A stretch of 64,000 nucleotides of DNA from the NCBI GenBank assembly GCA_002399975.1, contig DHER01000089.1, positions 12,107 through 76,106 on the forward strand, given 5' to 3'. The stretch is from Firmicutes bacterium UBA4845 (GTDB taxonomy: Bacteria; Bacillota; Clostridia; Tissierellales; Sedimentibacteraceae). The notes below the pieces were generated by a model. It saw nothing but the letters and a program-made list of their open reading frames with translations. It was not told the origin of the DNA and searched no databases. The position numbers and the translations under genes were made by a program. Position 1 is the first letter of the stretch, and the number at the start of each line of letters is the position of its first letter. Shown here piece after piece: positions 51,944 through 61,116 of this stretch.

Positions 51944-52807
51944 TTAAACTGTGCAGTATGCTACGATACTATAATCCGAAGGTATTTCGTATTCTTTGCT
52001 TGGTTTGCCGAATTTCCAATCAATATCAAATAATGTACCGTCAACAATAAGCTCGAAATAAAGCATTACTATTCCTGTATCGATTTTTGACTCATAGCCG
52101 TTTATACTTGGGTCTTTTCGCACAGCAAGTATTACAGTTCCGTTATCATATATAAACCTCCAAGGCTGCCTGTTTTTTGTTGAAGGAGCCAACCTTGCAT
52201 AAAAGAAAGCTTCCAACAAGCCTAAGTTTGCAATTTCATCAGGATCTGCATTTTCTCCCCATTTGTTCATATATACAACATCACTGATTCGCGGCCTTTC
52301 AGATACATTATCCTCAACTATGCTTACCTGGGCCTTTGTAGGATTGTATTCGGAAGTATTTTCATAAAGAACCTTTTTCTTATTTTTGTCAAATCCAAGG
52401 GCAATAAGTGCAGTTAGCTTCTTTTTTGATTTTATATTTAATTTTTTCTTTATTACGTCAGTGTCATGAATGGTTATCCAGCATGAACCAACTCCCAGCT
52501 CAAATGCCTTAAGCATAATATCCTGAACCACATAACCTGTATTTTCAATGTAATGGTCTTTTTCTTCTGAAAGAAAAATTAAATAGTGTGGTGCATCAAT
52601 CATTTTTTCATTATAACCGGCAATATTTTTAAGCTTATCATAAACTTCATCCTTATTTTTAATCATTGCCTCTGTCTCAATATCCTTAATCAGCTTTTTA
52701 CTTTTGGTAAAATAACTTTCTATTTTTTGGATAACTTCAGAACTGATGGCATCTTTTTTATAATTCCTTACTGATTTTATCCTTGATATTAAATCTTTAT
52801 ATTCCAT
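51944..52807 (-). CDS. Nitroreductase-family flavoprotein
   Basis: The roughly 287-residue protein is of the fused, longer nitroreductase type with FMN-binding segments: IKSVRNYKKDAISSEVIQKI at the start, GYVVQDIMLKAFELGVGSCW in the middle, and a second half with LAPSTKNRQPWRFIYDNG. The latter holds the SxxNxQPWxF motif near residue 205, later than in short family members. It probably reduces nitro or other electrophilic compounds with NAD(P)H. I chose ATG 52807 because GGAGGG sits between it and the ATG four codons upstream. Confidence 0.82.
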   Translation of the reverse strand: MEYKDLISRIKSVRNYKKDAISSEVIQKIESYFTKSKKLIKDIETEAMIKNKDEVYDKLKNIAGYNEKMIDAPHYLIFLSEEKDHYIENTGYVVQDIMLKAFELGVGSCWITIHDTDVIKKKLNIKSKKKLTALIALGFDKNKKKVLYENTSEYNPTKAQVSIVEDNVSERPRISDVVYMNKWGENADPDEIANLGLLEAFFYARLAPSTKNRQPWRFIYDNGTVILAVRKDPSINGYESKIDTGIVMLYFELIVDGTLFDIDWKFGKPSKEYEIPSDYSIVAYCTV

Positions 52808-52882
52808 GTTTCCCTCCATGATAATCGTTTATACTTTTTATACCCGTTTTTCACATAAATTATCAGTATTTATTAATATTTA

Positions 52883-53713
52883 TCAAAATGCTATTACTAT
52901 TCCTCCATCATCAGCATAAATTGTGCTTAATCCTGACGATTGAAAAATTTTTACATCTTTAAACGGATATCTTTTTTTTATTTTATCACGGAGTTCTTCT
53001 GCTTTTTCCAAGCAATTTACATGAGTTATTCCTAAGATAGTGTTTTCAAAATCAATATTATATTCACCAATTATATCAATAAGCCTGGAAAATGCTCTTT
53101 TCTTTCCTCTTACACTTTCTTTGAGCACTATTTTTCCTTGACCGTCTTCACCCATAATAGGAACAATATGTACAAAGTTTGCAAGAACAGCCTTAATATT
53201 AGAAATTCTCCCGTTTTTAGCTAAATTATCTAATGAATCAAGTATAAATAAAGTTCTTAGATTAGAAATGTATTTATTTGTCTGCTCAATTATTTCAGCC
53301 GGACTGATATTTTTCTCAATTAGCTGCTTAACCTTGACGGCAATAAGACTTTCACCTGAAGATGCAGTCTTTGTATCAAATACGTGTACGAAGCTTCCCG
53401 GGAATTTTTTCATAAATGTTTCTGCGGCAACCTTTGCACTGTTGTATGAACCGCTGAGCTGACTGGAAATTGTAACAATAAAATTATTGGCCTCTTTTTT
53501 TAACTTTTTGATGAAATCATTGGGAGGAGCACATGCAGTTTTAATTTGCTGTTTTGTATTTTTCATTTTATTAATTAGTTTATTTATATCCAAACACTCA
53601 TCTATAATTTCTTCGCCATCAATAAGTAATCGAAAAGGCACCCTTTGAATATCCTGTGTTTCTTTCTCAAAATCCGTACAACTGTCAACTATTAAAATTA
53701 AATTGTTTTTCAA
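52883..53713 (-). CDS. DegV-family protein, second paralogue
   Basis: The roughly 276-residue protein has LILIVDSCTDFEKETQDIQR, ISSQLSGSYNSAKVAAETFM (head-group site), TKTASSGESLIAVKVKQL and NLAKNGRISNIKAVLANFVH, the DegV plan. It differs from the 41.9-kb copy enough to bind another lipid. The likely start is TTG at 53713, eight bases after GGAGG; the ATG at 53728 overlaps that site. It stands between the nitroreductase and GIY-YIG genes. Confidence 0.87.
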   Translation of the reverse strand: MKNNLILIVDSCTDFEKETQDIQRVPFRLLIDGEEIIDECLDINKLINKMKNTKQQIKTACAPPNDFIKKLKKEANNFIVTISSQLSGSYNSAKVAAETFMKKFPGSFVHVFDTKTASSGESLIAVKVKQLIEKNISPAEIIEQTNKYISNLRTLFILDSLDNLAKNGRISNIKAVLANFVHIVPIMGEDGQGKIVLKESVRGKKRAFSRLIDIIGEYNIDFENTILGITHVNCLEKAEELRDKIKKRYPFKDVKIFQSSGLSTIYADDGGIVIAF

Positions 53714-53772
53714 ACTTGCTACCTCCATAATTTTTAGTATCTAATTATAACAAAAATAATCCGGACATACAA

Positions 53773-54021
53773 TTAAATTTTAAAGCTACCTATTAATTTA
53801 AGCTTTTTTTTTCTACTCATTTTTTTAATTTGGGCTTCTCTTTTTAATGCATCAGTTTTATTGTCAAATTCTTCGCAATATTTTAATAAAACAGGAACTC
53901 TACCTCTTGTATACTTAGCGCCCTTTTTTTCATTATGTGTTTTTATCCTTTTTTCCAAGTTTTTAGCATATCCTGTATACAGAGTACCGTCATGGCACTC
54001 TACTATATATATGTAATGCAT
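53773..54021 (-). CDS. GIY-YIG domain nuclease-like protein
   Basis: The 82-residue protein is a single GIY-YIG domain: HYIYIVECHDGTLYTGYAKN gives the YIY and YTGYA strands, then the Arg in NLEKRIKTHNEKKGAKYTRG and the Glu in LKREAQIKKMSRKKK. It matches the UPF0213/YhbQ group of stand-alone proteins, whose role in DNA metabolism is not settled. I chose ATG at 54021 after AGAGGAT; an in-frame ATG 12 codons upstream gives an atypical N-terminus. Confidence 0.9.
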   Translation of the reverse strand: MHYIYIVECHDGTLYTGYAKNLEKRIKTHNEKKGAKYTRGRVPVLLKYCEEFDNKTDALKREAQIKKMSRKKKLKLIGSFKI

Positions 54022-54344
54022 ATTTATCCTCTTTTTATCAAATATTCTTACAACCATCTAAAAACAACTGTAGTCAATATATTAATTTCTATACATTAAT
54101 TTGAAAGATGTCCCCTATTATAATGTAAAACAATCGTATAATATATTAACACACATAATATATATATAAAATACTTTTTGAATATTTTTACTATTTACTT
54201 CTTTCGTATTTAGAGATAAAATATGAACTACAGTTTAACTATTGTAAATGAAACTATTATAATTGTAAATTAAAGTTTTAGATATAAAAAGAATAAATTA
54301 CTTTGATAATGTCAAATATGCTGCAGCTTGAGCTTCAGCTGGGG

Positions 54345-54359
54345 TATACTGATAGTATA
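54345..54359. promoter_or_regulatory. Palindrome in the argH promoter region
   Basis: TATACT-GAT-AGTATA is a perfect dyad lying directly before TATAAT (54358-54363), 45 bp upstream of argH. It looks like an operator overlapping the -10 region. No classical ArgR box is evident. The rest of the gap 54022-54403 is very AT-rich with nothing else I can support. Confidence 0.45.
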
Positions 54360-54403
54360 TAATACTACAGGTGAATGTACAAATATATGGAGGAATTTAA
54401 GTA

Positions 54404-55792
54404 ATGGCGAATTTATGGAGCGGAAGATTTGAAAAGGGAATGGATGAAATAGTAGAAAAATTTAACGCCTCCATTACCTTTGACAACAGGATGTACGCCT
54501 GCGACATACGTGGAAGCATAGCTCATGTAAGGATGCTGGCAAAACAGGGAATTGTAACAAAACAAGAAAGCGTTCAGGTAATTGATGCATTAGAAAAAAT
54601 TAAGGCCGACATAGAATCCGGCAACATTAAATTTAACGTTAAACAGGAAGATATTCATATGGCTGTTGAAGGAATACTTATTGATATGCTTGGAGATACA
54701 GGCAAGAAGCTTCACACTGCAAGAAGCAGAAATGATCAGTGCCAGGTTGACGGAAGAATGTACCTCAAAGACGAAATCCTAAATATAAGATACAAACTCA
54801 TTGGACTGGAAAATGCGCTGATTAACAAGGCTGATAAGTATTCGGACAAAATAGCTGTAGGTTTTACCCACATGCAGCATGCCCAGCCTATAACATTGGG
54901 ATTTTATTTAATGGCATATTTTCAAATGTTTAAAAGAGATATAGAAAGACTGGAAGATACATATAATAGAATGAATTATTGTCCTCTCGGTTCTTGTGCT
55001 TTAGCTGGAACTACTATTCCTATAGACAGGTATATGACTGCTCACGAGCTTGGATTTGCTGCACCCACGGAAAATGCTATGGACAGCGTAAGCGACAGAG
55101 ACTATATTCTTGAATTTTTAGGAGCAGCTTCGATTTCAATGATGCATATCAGCAGAATGGCAGAAGAGTTTGTATGGTGGAATTCTCAGGAATTTAGCTA
55201 TATCGCCATTGATGACAGCTTCTGCACTGGAAGCAGCATTATGCCTCAGAAGAAAAACCCTGATATGGCAGAACTTCTAAGAGGCAAAGTAGGTAGAGTC
55301 TATGGTGACATGATACAAATGTTCACGGTAATGAAGGGAACTCCTCTGGCATACAACAAAGATTTTCAAGAAGACAAAGAAGGTATGTTCGATGCCATAG
55401 ACACATGGAAAGATTCACTTGCCATACTTGCAGGTATGATTGAAAAAACAGAGTTCAGGCTTGATAAGATAGAAAAACAGTTCAGCAAAGGATTTTTAAA
55501 CGCCACGGATATTGCAGAACATTTTGTTAAACTGGGTCTTCCTTTCAGAAGTGCTCATGAGATAGTTGGAAAGATGGTTAAATATTGCGAACACCATAAC
55601 TGCAGATTTAATGATCTTAAAGAAGATGACCTGGCAGCCATAGACCCCTGGCTAACCTGTGAAAAGTTTCCTGACTTAAGCATCAAGGCTTGTGTGGAGG
55701 CAAGAACATCTTTCGGAGGAACCGCACCCTCTGAAGTTAAAAGGCAGATTTTAGTTGGACAAGAATGGCTTGACAGCATAAAAGACAAATAA
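54404..55792 (+). CDS. argH: Argininosuccinate lyase
   Basis: The enzyme splits argininosuccinate to arginine and fumarate. The 462-residue protein has the family signature GSSIMPQKKNPDMAELLRGK, the N-terminal LWSGRFEKGMDEIVEKFNAS, TARSRNDQCQVDGRMYLKDE and the catalytic-His region GFTHMQHAQPITLGFYLMAY. The 'CQ' replaces the more usual 'QV' order only locally. No argG or other arginine gene is adjacent. A fumC gene follows by 34 bp, so its fumarate product can be turned to malate by the next enzyme. GGAGG precedes the ATG. Confidence 0.96.
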   Translation: MANLWSGRFEKGMDEIVEKFNASITFDNRMYACDIRGSIAHVRMLAKQGIVTKQESVQVIDALEKIKADIESGNIKFNVKQEDIHMAVEGILIDMLGDTGKKLHTARSRNDQCQVDGRMYLKDEILNIRYKLIGLENALINKADKYSDKIAVGFTHMQHAQPITLGFYLMAYFQMFKRDIERLEDTYNRMNYCPLGSCALAGTTIPIDRYMTAHELGFAAPTENAMDSVSDRDYILEFLGAASISMMHISRMAEEFVWWNSQEFSYIAIDDSFCTGSSIMPQKKNPDMAELLRGKVGRVYGDMIQMFTVMKGTPLAYNKDFQEDKEGMFDAIDTWKDSLAILAGMIEKTEFRLDKIEKQFSKGFLNATDIAEHFVKLGLPFRSAHEIVGKMVKYCEHHNCRFNDLKEDDLAAIDPWLTCEKFPDLSIKACVEARTSFGGTAPSEVKRQILVGQEWLDSIKDK

Positions 55793-55826
55793 TATCATTA
55801 GTTGTGAAATCCAATGAGGAGGTACT

Positions 55827-57188
55827 ATGGAATACAGGGTTGAAAAGGACATTATGGGTAAAGTAAATGTTCCGGCAAACAAATATTGGGGTGCACAAAC
55901 TCAGAGGAGCCTGAACAATTTTAAAATTGGAGGGAGGATGCCTTTAGAGGTTATATATGCCTTTGCAATATTAAAAAAAGCTGCTGCACTCACCAATTTT
56001 CGGTTAGGTGTACTGGATCAGGAAAGAACAGAAATGATTTGTACAGTATGCGAAGAAATACTGGGAAAAAAGCTTAATGACAATTTCCCACTTGTAATAT
56101 ATCAGACCGGCAGCGGAACTCAGTCAAACATGAATGTAAATGAGGTAATTGCAAACAGAGGCAATGAGATTGCAGGGAAAAAACTTCTGCATCCAAATGA
56201 TCACGTTAATAAATCTCAAAGTTCCAATGACACATTCCCCACAGCAATGCATATCGCCGCATATATGCTGCTGAAAACAAAACTTTTCCCCGCTATGGAC
56301 AGAATGATTGAAACACTGGATAAACTTGAAATGGATAATGCTAATGTTATTAAAACCGGACGTACACATCTTCAAGATGCGGTTCCCATTACTCTCGGGC
56401 AGGAAATCAGCGGATGGAAATCAATGCTTGTACACAGCAGGGAAATGATAGAAGTATCTATGAAAGAAATGAAGGAACTAGCCCTGGGAGGTACAGCCGT
56501 AGGAACAGGTCTTAATGCCCATAAGGATTTTGGCAAATTATCTGCTGAAAAGATTGCGGAGCTTACCGGCATTGATTTTATTTCTGCAGGAAACAAATTT
56601 CACAGTCTTTCCTCCATGGATGCAATAGTATTTTCCCACGGAGCGCTTAAAACATTAGCGGCAGATATGATGAAAATAGCCAATGACGTAAGGTGGATGG
56701 CCAGTGGGCCAAGATGCGGACTTGGAGAAATTTTTATTCCTGCCAACGAACCGGGAAGCTCCATTATGCCAGGCAAAGTTAACCCTACCCAGTGTGAAGC
56801 CGTAACAATGGTAAGCGTAAGAGTTATGGGAAATGATACTGTTATGGGAATTTCATCATCTCAGGGGAATTTCGAACTCAATGTCTTTATGCCTGTGATG
56901 ATATCTTCATATATAGAGTCAGTTAATCTTCTTGGGGAAGCAATAGAATCCTTCAATAACAACTGCCTAAAGGGAATTAAACCTAACTATGAGAAGCTGG
57001 AGGAAAACAGCAAAAAGTCTTTAATGATTGTAACAGCTCTTAACCCGTACATAGGCTATGAAAAAGCTGCAATAGTTGCAAAACATGCATATAATGAAAA
57101 CATTCCACTTTTGGAGGCAGGAGTTGAGCTGGGATTTTTCAATAAAGATCAATACGATCAATGGGTAAATCCAAAAAATATGGTTTAG
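55827..57188 (+). CDS. fumC: Fumarate hydratase class II
   Basis: The 453-residue protein belongs to the aspartase/fumarase family. GSGTQSNMNVNEVIANRG, HPNDHVNKSQSSNDTFPTAM, GRTHLQDAVPITLGQE and GSSIMPGKVNPTQCEAVTMV all match FumC; aspartase is close in sequence but less likely from the whole. It hydrates fumarate to L-malate without an Fe-S cluster. It is probably cotranscribed with argH, with GAGGAGG before the ATG. Confidence 0.9.
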   Translation: MEYRVEKDIMGKVNVPANKYWGAQTQRSLNNFKIGGRMPLEVIYAFAILKKAAALTNFRLGVLDQERTEMICTVCEEILGKKLNDNFPLVIYQTGSGTQSNMNVNEVIANRGNEIAGKKLLHPNDHVNKSQSSNDTFPTAMHIAAYMLLKTKLFPAMDRMIETLDKLEMDNANVIKTGRTHLQDAVPITLGQEISGWKSMLVHSREMIEVSMKEMKELALGGTAVGTGLNAHKDFGKLSAEKIAELTGIDFISAGNKFHSLSSMDAIVFSHGALKTLAADMMKIANDVRWMASGPRCGLGEIFIPANEPGSSIMPGKVNPTQCEAVTMVSVRVMGNDTVMGISSSQGNFELNVFMPVMISSYIESVNLLGEAIESFNNNCLKGIKPNYEKLEENSKKSLMIVTALNPYIGYEKAAIVAKHAYNENIPLLEAGVELGFFNKDQYDQWVNPKNMV

Positions 57189-57313
57189 TCCAGCAAAAAC
57201 ATATTATTTTTTAGTTTTATAATACATATGGAATGTAAAAACAACACATATTTGAACTTTAAGTCATTAAAATAAATATCTTTAAAATATAAAAATATAA
57301 AAGGGAGATAACA

Positions 57314-58006
57314 ATGAAAATAGGCATAATAGGAGCCATGGATGTTGAGGTTCAAGAACTTATCTCCTCCATGGAAAATATAACAGAAAAAAACATAAGC
57401 TCATCCGTTTATTATGAGGGAAAATTGCAAAATAAAAATATTGTTGCTGCTAAATGCGGTGTAGGTAAAGTTCACGCGGCAGTTTGTGCGCAAACAATGA
57501 TCTTAAAATATAAACCTAACATAATAATTAATACAGGTGTTGCAGGCAGTTTAAATTCCAAACTGGATATAGGGGATCTGGTCATATCCGACAATGTTGT
57601 TCAGCATGATATGGATACATCAGGATTAGGAGATCCTATAGGATTTATTTCCGGTATGAATTTGGTTTATATTCCCTGTTCAAAAAATCTTGTGAAAAAA
57701 TTAGAAAGCTCTGCAAAAACCATTGAAGGAACAAATGCATTTGTAGGAACTATAGCATCAGGAGATCAGTTCATATGCAGTCAGGAGAAAAAGGACTATA
57801 TAGTAAAACACTTTAATGCACTTTGTACTGAAATGGAGGGAGCCGCAATAGGACAAGTATGCTACTTAAATAATACGGATTTCTGTATCATAAGAGCAAT
57901 TTCTGACAAGGCTGATGGATCGGCACATATGGACTTTCCCTCATTTATTAAAATTGCAACAAAAAAATCAACACAAATGATTAATACATTTTTAAAAGAT
58001 TTATAA
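57314..58006 (+). CDS. mtnN: 5'-methylthioadenosine/S-adenosylhomocysteine nucleosidase
   Basis: The 230-residue enzyme cleaves MTA and SAH to adenine and the thio-ribose. It begins MKIGIIGAMDVEVQELISSM with the catalytic Glu, and carries INTGVAGSLNSKLDIGDLVI, CTEMEGAAIGQVCYLN (ribose-binding Glu) and RAISDKADGSAHMDF (catalytic Asp). Its length is typical. It has its own AAGGGAG site, 125 bp after fumC, and recycles products of SAM use. Confidence 0.95.
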   Translation: MKIGIIGAMDVEVQELISSMENITEKNISSSVYYEGKLQNKNIVAAKCGVGKVHAAVCAQTMILKYKPNIIINTGVAGSLNSKLDIGDLVISDNVVQHDMDTSGLGDPIGFISGMNLVYIPCSKNLVKKLESSAKTIEGTNAFVGTIASGDQFICSQEKKDYIVKHFNALCTEMEGAAIGQVCYLNNTDFCIIRAISDKADGSAHMDFPSFIKIATKKSTQMINTFLKDL

Positions 58007-58024
58007 AAAAAATAAGGATATATT

Positions 58025-58915
58025 CTACGGCAACAATATTTCTATAGAATTATGCACAGATGATATCTCAGCAGGCATATACCCTCCAAGATCTCCGTCC
58101 GTATCAATGGGCAGCTTCTTCTCACAGTCAATTTTTATATTTTTCCCTTGATAATAATGAACCTTGGGATGTGTTATATGTTGCCCATTAAATACCTTCG
58201 TGAAAACATGCAGCAATTCCGCATTATTTGTCTTTTCAAATATTACAATGTCTAAAAGACCGTCGTCTATTTTTGCTTTTGGGCACAAGTTTTTAAACCC
58301 TCCTGCCCCGGAGGAATTTATTACAAGAAACAAAAGCGTATTGAAATTATATTTTTCACCATCTATTTCATAATTTATGATATGAGTATTTAAAAGTTGT
58401 CCTGTTACCTCTTCTGCCGCTTTGAAATAATAAGCATATTTGCCTAAGATTGATTTGGCTTCAGTTGTAACATCATGAGGGATGTTAGTGAATGCACCTC
58501 CGCCTACAACATTTATGAAAAAATCATCATTTACTTTGCCTATATCTATTGCCTTAAAGTTCTGTTTTAATATTAGTGATGCAAAATTTGCATGTGCCCT
58601 GGGAATTTTCAACTGAGAAGCAAAATCATTTATCGTTCCTGCAGGCATGATAGCAAGCTTTGATTTAACAGGGCTTTTCATTATTCCATTCACAACCTCA
58701 TTGACTGTTCCGTCACCGCCGCAGGAAATAATCATATCATATCCGGCTTCACATCCCCTAATTGCGGCAACCTCTCCATCCCCTTTTTTCTTTGTAGCAT
58801 AAAATGTAAATTCAACATCTTCAACCTTCATAACTGCTTCAGAGGCATAGAATATTTTCTGACCGGCAAATTCCTTACCCGAAGCAGGATTATATATAAC
58901 AAAATACCTTTTCAA
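58025..58915 (-). CDS. Diacylglycerol-kinase-family lipid kinase
   Basis: The 296-residue protein has IYNPASGKEFAGQKIFYASE, the nucleotide motif SCGGDGTVNEVVNGIM and PAGTINDFASQL, as in YegS/DagK/BmrU lipid kinases. The C-terminal beta domain closes with CEKKLPIDTDGDLGG. It phosphorylates a lipid alcohol such as diacylglycerol; the substrate is not certain. The start is a TTG at 58915 with AAGGTGAAAG upstream. It converges on mtnN, 18 bp away. Confidence 0.88.
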   Translation of the reverse strand: MKRYFVIYNPASGKEFAGQKIFYASEAVMKVEDVEFTFYATKKKGDGEVAAIRGCEAGYDMIISCGGDGTVNEVVNGIMKSPVKSKLAIMPAGTINDFASQLKIPRAHANFASLILKQNFKAIDIGKVNDDFFINVVGGGAFTNIPHDVTTEAKSILGKYAYYFKAAEEVTGQLLNTHIINYEIDGEKYNFNTLLFLVINSSGAGGFKNLCPKAKIDDGLLDIVIFEKTNNAELLHVFTKVFNGQHITHPKVHYYQGKNIKIDCEKKLPIDTDGDLGGYMPAEISSVHNSIEILLP

Positions 58916-59039
58916 TCTTTCACCTTAATTATTTTTATTATCCTCCACATTCATGTTCATTAGGACCGTGAGAACATCAAATTAATGACTTTGATCGTCT
59001 GCTTATATTGTAGCACAACACTAACAAATATCAATACCT

Positions 59040-59079
59040 GGAAAAAGTGCCATCTTGAATAAATTATTCAAAACGGCAT
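59040..59079 (-). terminator. Terminator of pyrG
   Basis: On the minus strand TGCCGTTTTGAATAA pairs with TTATTCAAGATGGCA with two mismatched positions and is followed by CTTTTTCC. It lies a few bases after the pyrG stop. Confidence 0.7.
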
Positions 59080-59087
59080 TTTTATTT

Positions 59088-60698
59088 TTATCTGTGTTTT
59101 TTATTTTCAATAGATGCCTTTATTAACCCTCTAAATAAAGGATGGCTCCTTGTAGGCCTTGACTTAAATTCGGGATGGAACTGTGAACCTACAAACCAAG
59201 GATGATCTTTTAGTTCAATAATTTCTACAAGTTTATCATCAGGTGAAACTCCTGAAATTATCATTCCGTTTTCTTCACAAATCTTTCTGAATTTATTGTC
59301 AAATTCATATCGATGGCGGTGCCTTTCGTTAATTATCTCAGCCTCACCATAAGCATTCCTAACCTTTGTTCCTTCAGTAAGTCTACATGGATAGCTTCCC
59401 AGCCTCATTGTTCCTCCTTTATTTTCAATTTTCTTCTGCTCATCCATAATATCTATTATTGGATACTTTGTTTCAGCGTTGAATTCAGTACTGTCAGCAT
59501 CACTATATCCTAATACGTTCCTTGCAAATTCTACAACTGCCAATTGCATACCCAGGCATATCCCTAAAAACGGAATTTTATTCTCTCTTGCAAATTTTGC
59601 GGCCAGAATTTTGCCCTCAATTCCTCTGCTGCCAAAACCGCCAGGCACCAATATTCCGTCACTGTCTTCAAAAAATTCCTTGTAATTTCTTTTGTTAACA
59701 TCTTGTGAATGTATCCATTTGATTTCAACATCCGCAGAATTATCAATTCCTGCATGTCTTAACGCTTCAACAACTGATAAATATGCATCTCTGAGCTTGA
59801 CGTATTTTCCAACTAATGCGATTTTTACATGATGAGCAGGGTTTTTTGAACGACAAACCATATCCTTCCACTCTTTTAAATCAGGATCCTTGCATTTAAA
59901 TGAAAAATGCTGGCATACAATTTTAGCTAAGCCCTCTTTTTCCAACAAAAGCGGTATCTCGTACAATGAATCTGCATCAGCATTTTGAATTACATTTTGT
60001 TTTTCCACGTTACAGAACAAAGCAATTTTTGTTTTTAATTCTGCACTTATTCCCTTCTCTGTTCTGCAAACAAGAACATCAGGCTGTATTCCTATGCTCA
60101 ACAATTCCTTAACACTGTGCTGTGTAGGCTTAGTTTTTAATTCACCTACTTTAGACAGATAAGGTAAAAGTGTTACATGTATATACATTACATTTTCTCT
60201 GCCCACCTCATAACGAATTTGACGTATCGCCTCTAAAAAAGGCTGACTTTCAATATCACCGACTGTACCACCTATTTCAGTAATAACTACATCCACATCT
60301 TTAACTGCAGTTATCCTTTTTATCATGCATTTAATTTCATTTGTTATATGAGGTATTACCTGAACGGTTCCTCCAAGATAATCCCCTCTTCTTTCCTTGT
60401 TCAGAACAGACCAATAAATCTTGCCGGATGTAATACTGCTGTACTTGGTCAAATCTATATCAACTATTCTCTCATAGTGGCCTAAATCCAAATCAGTTTC
60501 AGCTCCGTCATCTGTAACATACACTTCACCGTGTTGATATGGGCTCATGGTTCCAGGATCTACATTTAAGTAAGGATCAAATTTTTGAAGAGTAACTTTT
60601 AATCCTCTTTCCTTAAGCAGCCTTCCCAGTGATGCTGCTGTAATCCCTTTTCCCAACGATGACACCACTCCTCCTGTTATAAAAATGTATTTTGGCAT
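59088..60698 (-). CDS. pyrG: CTP synthase
   Basis: The enzyme makes CTP from UTP, ATP and glutamine. The 536-residue protein has the synthetase domain (KYIFITGGVVSSLGKGITAA, DPYLNVDPGTMSPYQHGEVY) and a C-terminal glutaminase with PGGFGSRGIEGK, the nucleophile Cys in FLGICLGMQLAVVEFAR, and the His/Glu pair QFHPEFKSRP. I chose ATG at 60698, five bases after AGGAGG; an ATG six codons upstream lacks a site. Confidence 0.97.
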   Translation of the reverse strand: MPKYIFITGGVVSSLGKGITAASLGRLLKERGLKVTLQKFDPYLNVDPGTMSPYQHGEVYVTDDGAETDLDLGHYERIVDIDLTKYSSITSGKIYWSVLNKERRGDYLGGTVQVIPHITNEIKCMIKRITAVKDVDVVITEIGGTVGDIESQPFLEAIRQIRYEVGRENVMYIHVTLLPYLSKVGELKTKPTQHSVKELLSIGIQPDVLVCRTEKGISAELKTKIALFCNVEKQNVIQNADADSLYEIPLLLEKEGLAKIVCQHFSFKCKDPDLKEWKDMVCRSKNPAHHVKIALVGKYVKLRDAYLSVVEALRHAGIDNSADVEIKWIHSQDVNKRNYKEFFEDSDGILVPGGFGSRGIEGKILAAKFARENKIPFLGICLGMQLAVVEFARNVLGYSDADSTEFNAETKYPIIDIMDEQKKIENKGGTMRLGSYPCRLTEGTKVRNAYGEAEIINERHRHRYEFDNKFRKICEENGMIISGVSPDDKLVEIIELKDHPWFVGSQFHPEFKSRPTRSHPLFRGLIKASIENKKHR

Positions 60699-60784
60699 TT
60701 TTTCCTCCTGTATCATTTTTAATTGCTTTGATTATTTCAACATATAATTGCGTAAAATTTACAAATCTTTCCTAAACATAAAAA

Positions 60785-60815
60785 CAGAGACGTAAAGGGT
60801 TTTTTTTTTAGTCTC
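60785..60815. other. Hairpin in the pyrG leader region
   Basis: AGAGAC and GTCTCT flank a 19-nt loop that includes a run of ten T (A on the minus strand). Toward pyrG the stem is followed by GTTTTTAT, like an attenuator. Clostridial and Bacillus pyrG genes can be controlled by leader attenuation, but the G-stutter start was not identified. The gap 60699-61116 otherwise holds AT-rich DNA and the sipL promoter region. Confidence 0.4.
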
Positions 60816-61044
60816 TATTTATTTATATATACAATTTGCAAAAATATTAAATCTCAGGTTTTCCCCCGTAAATTCTAAATTTAAATCCGCCAAACTGCCG
60901 AATTTGTAAATATGTGTTGATTAAATACGTAAGAATTAAATTTTAAAAAGCAATAAAATTTAGATAAATTATTTTACCTTCCAATTCTATATTAAAAAGT
61001 ATAAAAGGTCAATGACAATTTAAAATTTTTTATATCTAAGCTGT

Positions 61045-61072
61045 ACTATTGAAAGTTATCAAGCATATACAT
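61045..61072 (+). promoter_or_regulatory. Possible sigma-E-type sporulation promoter of sipL
   Basis: ACTATT (61045-61050) is followed 14 bp later by ATATACAT, close to the sigma-E pattern (-10 like ATACA.T). The site is 45 bp upstream of the sipL start. The match is loose, but a mother-cell promoter is expected for this gene. Confidence 0.35.
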
Positions 61073-61116
61073 TTATAAGGAAAGGATTCCAACCGTATCT
61101 TAAAGGAGGATTTAAA

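Noticed and set aside
55239..55260. argH annotated as a second fumarase/aspartase
   Set aside because: The signature GSSIMPQKKNPD and the N-terminal LWSGRF are specific to argininosuccinate lyase; the fumarase is the next gene.
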